A model generated the notes under the pieces. It ran no database searches. It saw only the letters and a list, made by a program, of their open reading frames with translations, and was not told the DNA's origin. The translations under genes and the position numbers were made by a program. A DNA stretch of 64,000 bases, taken from NCBI GenBank assembly GCA_019022495.1, contig JAFEKR010000041.1:186001-250000 (forward strand), read 5' to 3'. This stretch comes from Epichloe hybrida (taxonomy: Eukaryota > Ascomycota > Sordariomycetes > Hypocreales > Clavicipitaceae). Shown one piece after another: positions 46,701-55,850 of this stretch; the stretch's first letter is position 1; the number at the start of each line of letters is the position of its first letter.

Positions 46701-49587
46701 GAACGCCTTGTGTAAATGCTAGATTAACACCTACCTTAGTCCTCTAGAATAGATTATCTATAATACTAGAAAGAACTTTATATTAGTAAAATTTAAGTAT
46801 TATGCACGATTGCTATTAATCAAGATTGATAAAGTTCTAGTTAAGGCCTATAATAGCATTAGAAAAGTTAAACACTATTATAGACTATTATAGTGAGCCT
46901 ATATAATTATTATAGACTCTATAGGTTAAGATCTTACGCCTAAGTAATGACTTTAGATAGCTATAAAAGCTATGAATAACTTAGCAGGCCCTAATGGTCT
47001 TATTCCTATGATTCTTATCTTTAGTGTATATCTATAGATAACTAATAAGTCACCGCTAAGTGTATTTGTTATTTAATAAGCTAAAGTAATTTGCAAAGCT
47101 ACTAATAAGGTCCAACAACTCCTAGCAAAGTAATAAGTTTATAATGCTCTAAGAACCTAAAATAGCCTAGATACACTACTAACGCACTAACTTCTATTAT
47201 AGTTAGATATACACGTATAGAGAGAGAAAGATAAATAGCATAGCCCCTATAAGCTTCTTATTACTAATAAAGAAACCTATACCCTTTAAATGCCTTATAG
47301 ACTAATAAGATTCTAATTAATAGTTTTAAACCATACTATTATAACCTATACTATGCTAAAGAACTTTATAAGTTAATACCTAGAGGCAAAGACTAAGCTA
47401 TAGATATAAATAAGACCCTAATAATTAAAGAGATTGTCCCTAAAGCTTTAGAAATAAATAAGGAACTACTATAGCCTAAGAGAAAGCATAAAAGACTATA
47501 AAAAAAGCTTATAGTTTAATTTAACCTTATAGAAACTAAATATATAGTAACTATATACTTAGTAAACAAAGACTAAGAGGAAGTATTAATAGAGGAACTT
47601 ATAGCTAATAGTAAGTTAAGTGTAGTATTTATTATAGCAAAGGAAGAAGCCGATTAGGATCTAGCCCTTTAGTTATATTAAGAAGGAAAGATTATAACCC
47701 TAGGTAAGCCCTTTAAGCTATTAGATTAGATTAAGATTAATACTTTGTAAGCTTATGATATGTTTAGATTTACGCTATTTGATCCTGCTAAACACGGTAA
47801 CGAGAGACTCTTTAAATCTCGTATAGTAAGAGAAATTAAAGGCAAAGGAATAGCTATGCTGTACAAAAAGTCATAACTTATGATTTAAGGGATAAATAAT
47901 AAAGGGAAGGAATTTATCCTAACCTAATCCCTAACAATCTAAAGATTAAGCTAACGATTGATTATCGCGATTGCACTATCGCTTAGATCTAGAGGAATTA
48001 TCCTATGGATCCAAGATATTATATAAGCTTACGTATAATCGAAAACGTAGCTTATAAGATTGATTATTACTATATTACCTAAGTAGATAGCATATCTGTT
48101 CCCCGAAGGAACTATTATAGAAGTTATTAAGCCTTTATATAGAATTACAAAAGCTAGAACTTACTAGTTCGTAACTTACTTCTATTACTATAAAGAGATG
48201 CTTAAGATAATGACTTTGTCCTACGACCTATGCTTACTAATTATAGAAGAGAATAATAATAACCTCTTTAAGGTAGTTAGTATATAGACTAATAATACGC
48301 TAGGCCTTAGTGACTAGGATTTCTATAACCTTAAAGAGAAGGAACTATAGAAGGCAAATTTCTTAGTAAAGCTAAAGTAAAAGCTATTAGCTAAGAATCC
48401 CCTTATCTTTAATAGTTATATCCTTACCTAGAACGCTAATAACTTAATAGAACTTTATTAGAAAGGCTAGAGTAAGAAGATTAGGCAGATTAACCTGTAA
48501 TTACTAACTATAAAACAAGATTATATTAAATAACAAGCACGAGAAAGTTATATTATAACTGTCTATTAACCTGAAGCCCTTTATAACCTCTTAATTATAG
48601 CATAATATTAAGATCCGACTCCTAATGATATAACTTAATTAAATAAGCGACTTGACTAGTAGATCTAATATTAAGACTAAGGCCTATATTACATCCCTCT
48701 AGATCTTGAGAATGCGAAGTTATTTGTGTTTGTGGATGGATCCCTTGCTAACAACAAAGATCTAAGTTCCTAGATAGGATACGTGATTATAATTAGCAAT
48801 AAAGAGACGAAAGATAATATATTTACCTTAAAAGGTAATATTATTACGTATAGCTTAATAAAGAGCAAGCGTGTAACCCGTAGCGCCCTTGCTTCTAAAC
48901 TATACTTAATAGTATAAGGTGCTAATGTGGCCTATATAATTACTATAACCCTTAACATAATTACGGACTAATTGAAGATTAACCGCATCCCTATAATTAT
49001 CTATATAGACTCTTTTTTGTTATATAAGTGTCTTATAAAGCTAGGTTCTACGAAGGAGAAACGCCTTATGATTAATATTATGGCACTTTAGTAATTATAT
49101 AAGTAATAAGAGATCTATAAAGTATGATGGATTAACGGTAATAACAACCTTGCTAACGTGATAACGAAGGTATCTCTGAATAAGAGCCTTAAGACCTTTA
49201 TTAACTTAAATAAAGCCGTAATTCAAGTTGAAGGCTAGGTGAAGAGACTAGAGACCGGATGAGATTAACAAGAGTCTAGTCTAACCATAGCCGAGCTAAT
49301 AAGAAGCCCTTATTTTAATTCCCTGTATTTACTTATGTTTATTTCGAATGATTCTGATTTTTATTGTGTTTTTTAAGCTTTTAGAGCTCCTAATTAAGCC
49401 TGCTTCCTAATCCGCGGATTGAGCGATTTTTTTCTTGCATTTTATTATTAACTAATAGGGAGTCCGAATTTAACATCGGACCCACTTATCCTTATATAGG
49501 CTTATTTTATTTATATACCTACTAATTCCCTCTTTTAGTACTAGATTCATCCTGCCTTACTTTCTTCCTAAAAAGAGAAGTTACTAG
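43778..49587 (+). pseudogene. Decayed gag-pol of the copia element
   Basis: No frame longer than about 70 codons survives. The surviving pieces in a single plus-strand register alternate with TAG/TAA codons at glutamine positions, as expected when CAG/CAA are mutated to TAG/TAA. The reverse transcriptase catalytic aspartates at 48291-48296 read AAT AAT (Asn-Asn), consistent with GAT-to-AAT transitions. A purine run (AAAAAGAGAAG, about 49570-49580) lies just before the 3' LTR and may be the degraded polypurine tract. Confidence 0.8.
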
Positions 49588-49818
49588 TGTTATAATAACT
49601 AGGTTAACATTAAGTTAACCACTAGGAAAGTAAAGCATGTGTGGTAGCGCTGTACTGTGATTGGCTGCACCTATACGCGAGGCATACACGTGACTTGCGT
49701 CCCCCTTTTCTTATAGCTATATAACGCTGTAGATAGCTTTAATCCTTAGACCTTATTATATCATTAAACCTGACCTTACGTTGCACTAGTGCATACCAAT
49801 CCCTTGGTGTAACTAACA
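49588..49818 (+). repeat. 3' LTR of the copia element (231 bp)
   Basis: Same length as the 5' LTR. By eye about 30 positions differ, every one a transition, with no indel. Confidence 0.9.
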
Positions 49819-49823
49819 ATAAT

Positions 49824-52800
49824 AAAGGAAGAGTCCCCTAGAGTTACTACCTTTATCCATAAACATATCCCCTAAGACTTATAGAGAATAGTAAAAAACT
49901 TAGGCTTTATCTATATAATTAAACTTAAGAACTAATTAACAAAAACCCTTTATATTAACGCTTACTAGTTACTAGCTAGGGCTAATAATATAACTACTAT
50001 AGATAGATGCTTTAAGATTTACAGAGGGTTTAGGGGAGATATAATAATTCTTATAGGGGACTTTAATACTTACTCCCCTAAATAGTAAATAGGAGTAAAG
50101 TAAAACCTAAGGGGAATAGCCCTTATTACCCTTATAGAAGCCCTAGAACTTAAATACCTAACACTAAAAGACGCTATTACTAGACTAGGGATTCACAGAT
50201 CTAATATTATCTAAAGGGACTTAGTAATTAACCTTATCTTTACTAACGCCTACACTATAAGCTATAGTATAATCTAGGGCCTTAAAGACCTATTAGACTA
50301 TTACCTAGTACTATTTAAGATTATAATACTAATATAAGCACTTCCTAAACTAAAGGAAAAAGGTAGTGTATAAGTAAGCTATAATAGACTTAGATATACT
50401 CTATAACCTCCTTAGCAAGATGCCACCACCTATGAACCTAAATATACTAGAAGACCTAGATAGGTATACTAGCATAGTGATTAAGACACTTTAGTTAGTA
50501 GTAGCTAAATCCATAGAAACCAAGAGACTAAAGCTAGGGCGTAGTAAATTAGGCTAGACCCCTAGGCTCACGGAAATCCATAAGGCTTACTAATCTCTAT
50601 ACTAGTAAAAGTCTAGAAATAACACCTAGGAAAATAACAAACTCTATATAGAAAAAAGAAAAGAATATAAAAAAGAGCTTAAGAAATAGAGGATAACTAG
50701 ATATAGGGAGTAGGTAATAAAAGCTATAGTAAGCAAAGAAAAACTATAGTAGCTTATAAACTAGACCTAATAATACTAAGAGAGATTAGCCCTAGTAGGG
50801 ATTAACTCTCTAATAAAACTAGATAACACTAAAGCAATCACCCCTTATAATATTACAAAAACGCTAAGGGCTACTTTCTTCCCTCCCCTAAAGGAGGTAA
50901 ATATATTAGATATACATAATAAGTACCTAGAGCCTATTAAGTTCCCCCTAATTATAGAGAAGGAAGTTAGGGAGGTAATATATTACTTAGTAACTAAGAA
51001 AGCTCCTAGACTAAATAAACTCCTAAATAAAGTGCTAAAGGAGGCTATAGGGCAAATAGACCTAAGAGATCCTAGGAAAAACTAGATTAAGAAAATCATA
51101 GCCCTCTTTAACGTATACCTTAACATAAGCTACTACCTAAAACACTTTAAAGCCTTAATAATAGTAGCCCTTAAGAAGATAGGGAAGAAAGACCTAGAAT
51201 TACCTAAGTTATACTAGCCTATTACCTTACTTAACTCCTTAGGTAAGATCCTAGAGGTAGTAATTACTACTTAGCTTTAGTATATTATATATAAGCATAA
51301 CCTTCTCCCTAAATTCTACTATAGTAGAAGGAAGGGAGTGTTAATTAATAACACGCTATATATAATTATCTAATATATCTATAAGGCCTAGGCAGAAGGA
51401 AAAGACATAGCTATAGTGTCCCTAGACCTTAGCTTAGCCTTTGATAATATATCCTATAATAAAGTGCTATATAACTTAGCTATAAGAATAATAGGGGGTA
51501 AACTCCTTAGATTTATAGCTAGCCTACTCTCTAATAGATTAACTACCCTTAAACTCCCTAACTATAAAGGCTGCCTTTTACCTATATAGATTAGCATCCT
51601 ATAGGGCTTACTAATATCTCCCTTAATCTTCCTATTCTTTAATATAACCCTTATAGAATAACTAAAAGAAGTTAGACTAGTAGTAATATAGATTAATAAT
51701 ACTAATATCCTAGTTAAAGGAAGTAGGGAGGAAATACATAAAGTACTTACTAAAGCCTTAGAAATCTATAACAAATAGGCCTAGACTTATAGGGTAGTCT
51801 TTAACCCTACGAAATTCTAACTAATTTACTTCCTAAAGCTAGGAAAAAAAGCGCCCCCCCTTATAGACCTAATTTACTATAGGGACTAGGAAATTAAACT
51901 ATTAGAGAAGTGTAAGATCCTAGGCATTACCCTAAACCCTAAGCTTAACTTTAAAGCCTATATTTAATAAGCTAAAGGTATAGCACTCTATAAGCTATAC
52001 TAACTTAGGTCCCTAGGAAACTTAAACTAGGGTATTAGTACTAAACACATCCACCTAGTATATAAAGTAATTATACTCCTAACCTTCCTTATAGCTTACT
52101 TAGTATAGTATAGGCTACACCTTAAAAATAGCCTAGTAGTTATAGCACTATAATAGATCTAGAAATAAGCTATAACCTATATTGCTAGATATTAGAAGAT
52201 AACTAGTAGAGAGGCCCTAAACATAAAACTACATATACTACTAGTAGAGAAAGTAATCCTATTCTAAATAATCTAAATAATTATTAAGCTAGTAGTTAAG
52301 CTAATAATAAGAGACCTAATAGTATTATATAGCTTTACACGCACCCTAAAGAGCCTGCTAGTATAGGCTAAATACTAGATTATTAGTAACCTTAGTCCTA
52401 ATAAAGTCTAGACTAAGCCCCTTAAACTATTTATTATACCCCTATAGTATAACTTCCCTAACATATATATTACTACTAAAAAGAAGCAAGTAGTAAGGGT
52501 ATATAATAGGACTCTCTATAAGGAAGTAATCTATATATATATAGATAGATTAGGAATAGAAGGATAGGTAGGCTTAGTAGCTTACTATAGTAACCTAGGC
52601 ACTATAAAAACAGCATACCTAGGCTCCCTTTATAACTTCTTAGTATATAATAGAGAGCTCTACGCCCTAAGCCTAGCCCTAGACCTAGTACTAGAGGATA
52701 ATTAGCTACTAGTATTTATATATACTAATAATAAAGGAGCTACTTTCTTAGTTATAAACCTAGCGCTAAAATATAGCTAATAATTCCTATAGGACTTTTA

Positions 52801-52892
52801 TAAGAAGCAAAGATAAATTATTAATCCTATCTATATATACTAGATCCTAGTATATATAGGTATCCTAGGAAATAAGGCCATGAATAGCCTAG
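49824..52892 (+). pseudogene. Decayed endonuclease-reverse transcriptase-RNase H of the non-LTR element
   Basis: Plus-strand register with stops at Gln positions. GDFNTYSP near 50,057 is the conserved endonuclease motif (GDFN). The block with LDLSLAFDNISYN near 51,425 is the reverse transcriptase palm A motif, where a catalytic Asp is still present. The palm C motif at 51695-51700 has become Asn-Asn. RNase H-like sequence with RELYALSLALDLVLED near 52,655 follows. The frame resumes after the miniature at 53,216. All functional activity must be lost. Confidence 0.8.
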
Positions 52893-52959
52893 TGTTAAAA
52901 TATATAAGGCTTTGTAATCCTAGGTTTAGTCGGATTGGTCCACTCTTTTGATTTCAACA
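52893..52959 (+). repeat. Left 67-bp terminal repeat of the miniature
   Basis: Begins TGTTAAAATATATAAGG (with a TATATAA promoter-like word) and ends TTTCAACA. It differs from the right copy by T for C and G for A. Confidence 0.9.
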
Positions 52960-52971
52960 GGTTATGAGCCC
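52960..52971 (+). other. Primer-binding site for a half-tRNA-iMet
   Basis: GGTTATGAGCCC is the reverse complement of GGGCTCATAACC, the anticodon stem-loop of eukaryotic initiator tRNA-Met. Its place immediately inside the left terminal repeat is the standard position of a primer site. Confidence 0.75.
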
Positions 52972-52973
52972 GG

Positions 52974-53066
52974 TGGCGCAGTGGTTATGGCTCACTGTAA
53001 CGTATTAGCCCGCCCACCACCATAGTAGAGCACTGCTCTGCGAGGCAAGGTTATGGGTTCGAACCC
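52974..53066 (+). promoter_or_regulatory. tRNA-like RNA polymerase III A and B boxes
   Basis: A box TGGCGCAGTGG fits TRGCNNAGYNGG and equals the D-arm sequence of initiator tRNA-Met. B box GGTTCGAACCC fits GGTTCGANNCC. The starts are 82 bp apart, within the tolerated range. The first T4 downstream is at 53202-53205 within the right terminal repeat, a possible terminator. Activity is inferred. Confidence 0.65.
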
Positions 53067-53148
53067 TGCCGAAAAATAACAAGAAATTCAATTGCTAGTA
53101 TAAGCCTAACCTCCAATAGGGCACCTGGATGTACAATTCCAGGGGGAG

Positions 53149-53215
53149 TGTTAAAATATATAAGGCTTTGTAATCCTAGGTTCAGTCGGATTAGTCCACT
53201 CTTTTGATTTCAACA
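53149..53215 (+). repeat. Right 67-bp terminal repeat of the miniature
   Basis: Same length and boundaries as the left copy, preceded by the purine tract AGGGGGAG and followed by CCTAG. Confidence 0.9.
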
Positions 53216-54483
53216 CCTAGTAAAGGGCGTAGTAAGTTAGAAGGCTAAACTAAGTAACCTTATCTAAGGGGACCTAATACTTAGAAAAGCGCTACTAATT
53301 AAAGGCTTCTACCCTATTAGATTAACTATTATATAATATATTAAGGAAAAGACTATAAAGATCTAGTAGGAGAGATAGATAGCTAATAATAGTAAGAGTA
53401 AGGTATACTTAAAAAGAATCTAGCTAGAAGTAACCCTAAGGACCCTAAATAAGTATACTAGACTATATAAGGTAATATATGCTATAATTACCTAAATTAG
53501 AATAGGTAAGATTAGACTAAACGCCACTCTATATAAATAAGACATAGTAGAATTACCTAACTATAATTTATATAACTTTAGTAAATAATAAACCCCTAAC
53601 TATATACTACTATAGTGCCCTAGGCTTAAGGAAGAAAGGGAAGCTATATAAAAGAATATTAGAACTAAGGTAATAAGCTTAAAAGAGCTCCTAGGAGACC
53701 CGGATATAGCAGTTAATATAGCCTAAATAATTCTCTAAGCAAATATCCTAAAATAATTCCACTAGGCAAATAAAGATAATATTACTACTACTAATAGTAA
53801 ATAACTAGAAAGATAATAGGCTAGGTAAGAGGCCTTTAAGATAAAAGCTAAAGAAGCTAAGGAGAGGGATAAGGCACTAAGAATAGGTATAAAGCTAGGC
53901 TAGCTTATATTAGTTAGGAGTTAATTAACTACTAACCCTTAGGCGTAAGATATAAAGCAATATTTACATCCTAAATTATTAATAGGACTATAACCTATTA
54001 TTATAATAATTTTACTATAATCCCCTTTTTAAAAACCCCCTATAAGAATATAGATAGGATAGAAGAAAAGACTAAAAGCTATATATAGCACTAAGCTAAG
54101 GAGGGAGCTATAAGAGAAACTAAGAGAGAGGCTAGAATAAAGAGAAGCTAAAAGAAAAGCTAAAAAAAGAGAACTAGTAGACTATAGGCATACTATAATA
54201 GGGACTCCAGAGAGTAACTAGAGGGTACTAGGGATAAGAAAGCACTAGGGAGCTTAATAAAGCATAAGCTTAAGTAAAATAAAGCTCTCTAGAATCCCCT
54301 TACAGAGGGAGGCCAAAGAACATCACAATCTACTATATACTATAAGGGGGGGAAAGAATAAGGACTAGAGTAGGATACTAGGTCTTATAGCTACTACTCC
54401 ACTAGAAATTCTCTAGTAGCGCCACGTAACCCTTTGGGTTTCTAGCTGGCGTAATAAATACAACCAACCAACCAACTAACCAA
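53216..54483 (+). pseudogene. Decayed C-terminal part and 3' end of the non-LTR element
   Basis: The register continuing from 52,887 resumes with VKGVVSQKAKL-like sequence, then RLNATLYKQDIVELPNYN and LLQCPRLKEERE, resembling the region after RNase H in Tad1-like elements. From about 54,000 there is no coding character. AT-rich sequence is followed by a less mutated 3' end (54,405-54,460) and the (ACCA)n tail. Confidence 0.75.
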
Positions 54484-54496
54484 CCGGGCAGTCGGT
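54484..54496. repeat. Right target-site duplication of the non-LTR element
   Basis: CCGGGCAGTCGGT, matching 40989-41001. The first CC could also belong to the ACCA tail, leaving an 11-bp duplication. Confidence 0.85.
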
Positions 54497-55104
54497 TGCG
54501 GTGAGCATTGACAAGCTAAGCTGCCCACAGCTCAAGCTTAACCGAGAAAAATACACCAGACCGATGCAGCACAATTGCTGTAGACGAAGCTCTCTATTGT
54601 TGCTGGTAGGTTTTTTTTTTTTCAAAATGAATGCGAAATTGCGCATTGACCTGATCCCAGCTTGTTCCTTTTTTTTTTTCCACAGTTTAGATGTTACGAA
54701 ATGATTTGCGCAAAACATTCACATTGTGCATATAAATTCAGGGCCACGATTGTTGAAGTCCAGAAGCAAATTCTGTTGTTTATTTGCCAGAGCAACGTGC
54801 CAATCTGGTATTCAGCAGGCGTCCTCGCGTGACAGCTTGCTTCTCATTGGCGATCCATGAACGCCTTCCTAGTACCCGACCGTTTCCTTGGCCATTTACT
54901 CATCTCTCATCACGCCCATAAAAAAACATCGTGGCTCGGATTGGTGGACTAAGCTGCCGTTGATGTAATCCCAAAAGGTAAATTCCCATCGTGACCACCA
55001 GCCGCCATGCCCCGTTCCCCAGCTTCGTTTGTACATGTCCTTCAGACGTAAGGATTCGAAAACTTCATGAAAGATGCGTCAAGTCAGGTAGTAGTGCGAG
55101 GCGT
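54497..55104. other. 3' flank of the eL41 gene, with two T runs
   Basis: Normal composition returns immediately after the duplication. T runs occur at 54609-54620 and 54669-54679. No gene is supported. Confidence 0.5.
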
Positions 55105-55242
55105 TTACTTGCTGTGGGGTTGTTAGCAAAGTGATCCAAAATGTCACCCCAAGAACTGTGGGCAAACTTACGATCGCGCTCTCATCTTTCTTCTCTTTCG
55201 CTTGAGGCGACGAACGCGCTTCTTTCTCCACTTGGCTCTCAT
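55105..55242 (-). CDS. RPL41: 60S ribosomal protein eL41 (RPL41), 25 residues, two exons
   Basis: Exon 55242-55172 encodes MRAKWRKKRVRRLKRKRRK and continues to ARS; a 60-nt intron (donor GTAAGT, branch GCTAAC, acceptor CCACAG) leads to a 7-nt last exon (55111-55105) supplying CAAGTAA, so the protein ends RSK. The 25-residue product is nearly all Arg/Lys and matches the shortest known eukaryotic ribosomal protein, which sits at the subunit interface. A second intron appears to lie in the 5' UTR (55394-55253; donor GTAAGTGA, acceptor TTCGCAG, ending 10 nt before the ATG). Too short for ordinary gene finding. Intron-rich short ribosomal genes are normal in filamentous fungi. Confidence 0.93.
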
Positions 55243-55850
55243 CTTGACCGATCTGCGAATTTGTTAGCCAACCTGTAATATGTGTTGCGAGCGCGCGCTG
55301 GTGCCATTGCTAGTGATCATTGCATGCTTCACCAGAAGGTTGACAACGTCCAGGAAATTGGTTTCAACTTGCGCGAGACTAGAATATCACTTACTGGTTC
55401 GTGGATGAGAATCGTGCTTGGATGAAGTGCAACAGAACGATGGAGCGGGGGGAATTTAAGAGGTTAAACAAAAAGTTCCCCATGTAGGGCATGAAACCCG
55501 CTAAGGTCACGTGAATGAATCGCTGCGAAAAATGGATCGGCTCAGTGGCGCGTGCGCCAATCAACAAGCAACGCCGGACGGTGTATATAGTGGATGCGTG
55601 GCAGTCATTGCACTGTGCACGGGCATCCTCGTCCTCAGTGATGAACGTTGGGAAGGAACAAACGGGAGGCAGTTGCCAATCCAGTGCTCTAGGCATTTTA
55701 AGCACCTCGCAAAGGGGAAGAAAAAATTGTACAATTCTGTGACGTAGAGGAGGTCTGAGTTTTCCTTCAAGTTTAATTCTTCGTAGAGGCAACATGAATG
55801 CACATTGAAATCATTTTTGATCCACGTCGACTCATACACTATCTATCACC
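55243..55850. other. Divergent promoter of eL41 and the FHA kinase, including a 5'-UTR intron
   Basis: 55253-55394 fits a 142-nt intron in the eL41 leader. Beyond it, 55395-55850 is shared upstream DNA. An antisense open frame (55391-55795) has no protein-like features and covers the promoter, so I do not count it. Confidence 0.55.

Larger units (their letters stand above)
43547..49818 (+). mobile_element. Ty1/copia-type LTR retrotransposon, complete but RIP-degraded
   Basis: 6,272 bp with two 231-bp LTRs and a perfect ATAAT duplication, inserted in the endonuclease region of the non-LTR element. Reading stops as Gln, the interior shows a gag-like part (about 44,100-45,650), a degenerate protease/early pol part (about 45,900-46,330, with NVLTELGDIPFYVINIYTPF), integrase-like sequence (about 46,700-47,200), and a copia-type reverse transcriptase (about 47,700-48,600) with LFPEGTIIEVIKPLYRI and TNN in place of the catalytic TDD. 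RNase H follows (about 48,715-49,200, LFVFVDGSLANNKDLSS and KRVTRSALASKLY). The domain order, with integrase before reverse transcriptase, is that of copia. It cannot be autonomous. Confidence 0.86.
52893..53215 (+). mobile_element. LTR miniature (TRIM-like) with tRNA-type internal promoter boxes
   Basis: A 323-bp unit has two 67-bp direct terminal repeats (52893-52959, 53149-53215), both TG...CA, and is flanked by perfect CCTAG duplications (52888-52892, 53216-53220). Directly after the left repeat, GGTTATGAGCCC (52960-52971) is complementary to the anticodon stem-loop of initiator tRNA-Met, the half-tRNA primer site known from Drosophila copia. A purine run AGGGGGAG (53141-53148) abuts the right repeat as a polypurine tract. 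Inside are TGGCGCAGTGG (52974-52984, A box) and GGTTCGAACCC (53056-53066, B box). No coding sequence. GC content is far above the surrounding RIP-degraded DNA. The two repeats differ at only two positions, both transitions. Confidence 0.85.
41002..54483 (+). mobile_element. Tad1-like non-LTR retrotransposon, RIP-degraded, split by two later insertions
   Basis: The whole span is extremely AT-rich, TpA-rich and full of TAG/TAA codons where Gln is expected. Subtracting the nested copia element with its 5-bp duplication (6,277 bp) and the LTR miniature (328 bp) leaves about 6.9 kb, a typical full length. Reading TAG/TAA as Gln, the plus strand shows an ORF1-like region (about 41,002-43,100), an endonuclease region broken by the copia insertion (about 43,180-43,541 and 49,824-50,345, with IILIGDFNTYSP), and reverse transcriptase (about 50,900-51,950: LDLSLAFDNISYNKVL, and INN where the catalytic pair DD should be). 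An RNase H domain (about 52,530-52,890) is interrupted by the miniature, and a C-terminal region has LLQCPRLKEERE. The 3' tail is (ACCA)n at 54,461-54,483. No intact frame exists. Confidence 0.85.

Noticed and set aside
52974..53066. Functional tRNA gene
   Set aside because: A and B boxes are present, but the interior does not fold into a cloverleaf with acceptor stem and anticodon arm, and the sequence lies between terminal repeats of a mobile element.
41002..54483. AT-rich block as centromere, mitochondrial insertion or sequencing contamination
   Set aside because: It has flanking target duplications, LTRs and retrotransposon domains on one strand, so transposons plus RIP explain it fully.
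55391..55795. 134-codon antisense frame upstream of eL41
   Set aside because: It overlaps the eL41 promoter and leader intron, lacks recognisable domains and has no splice support.
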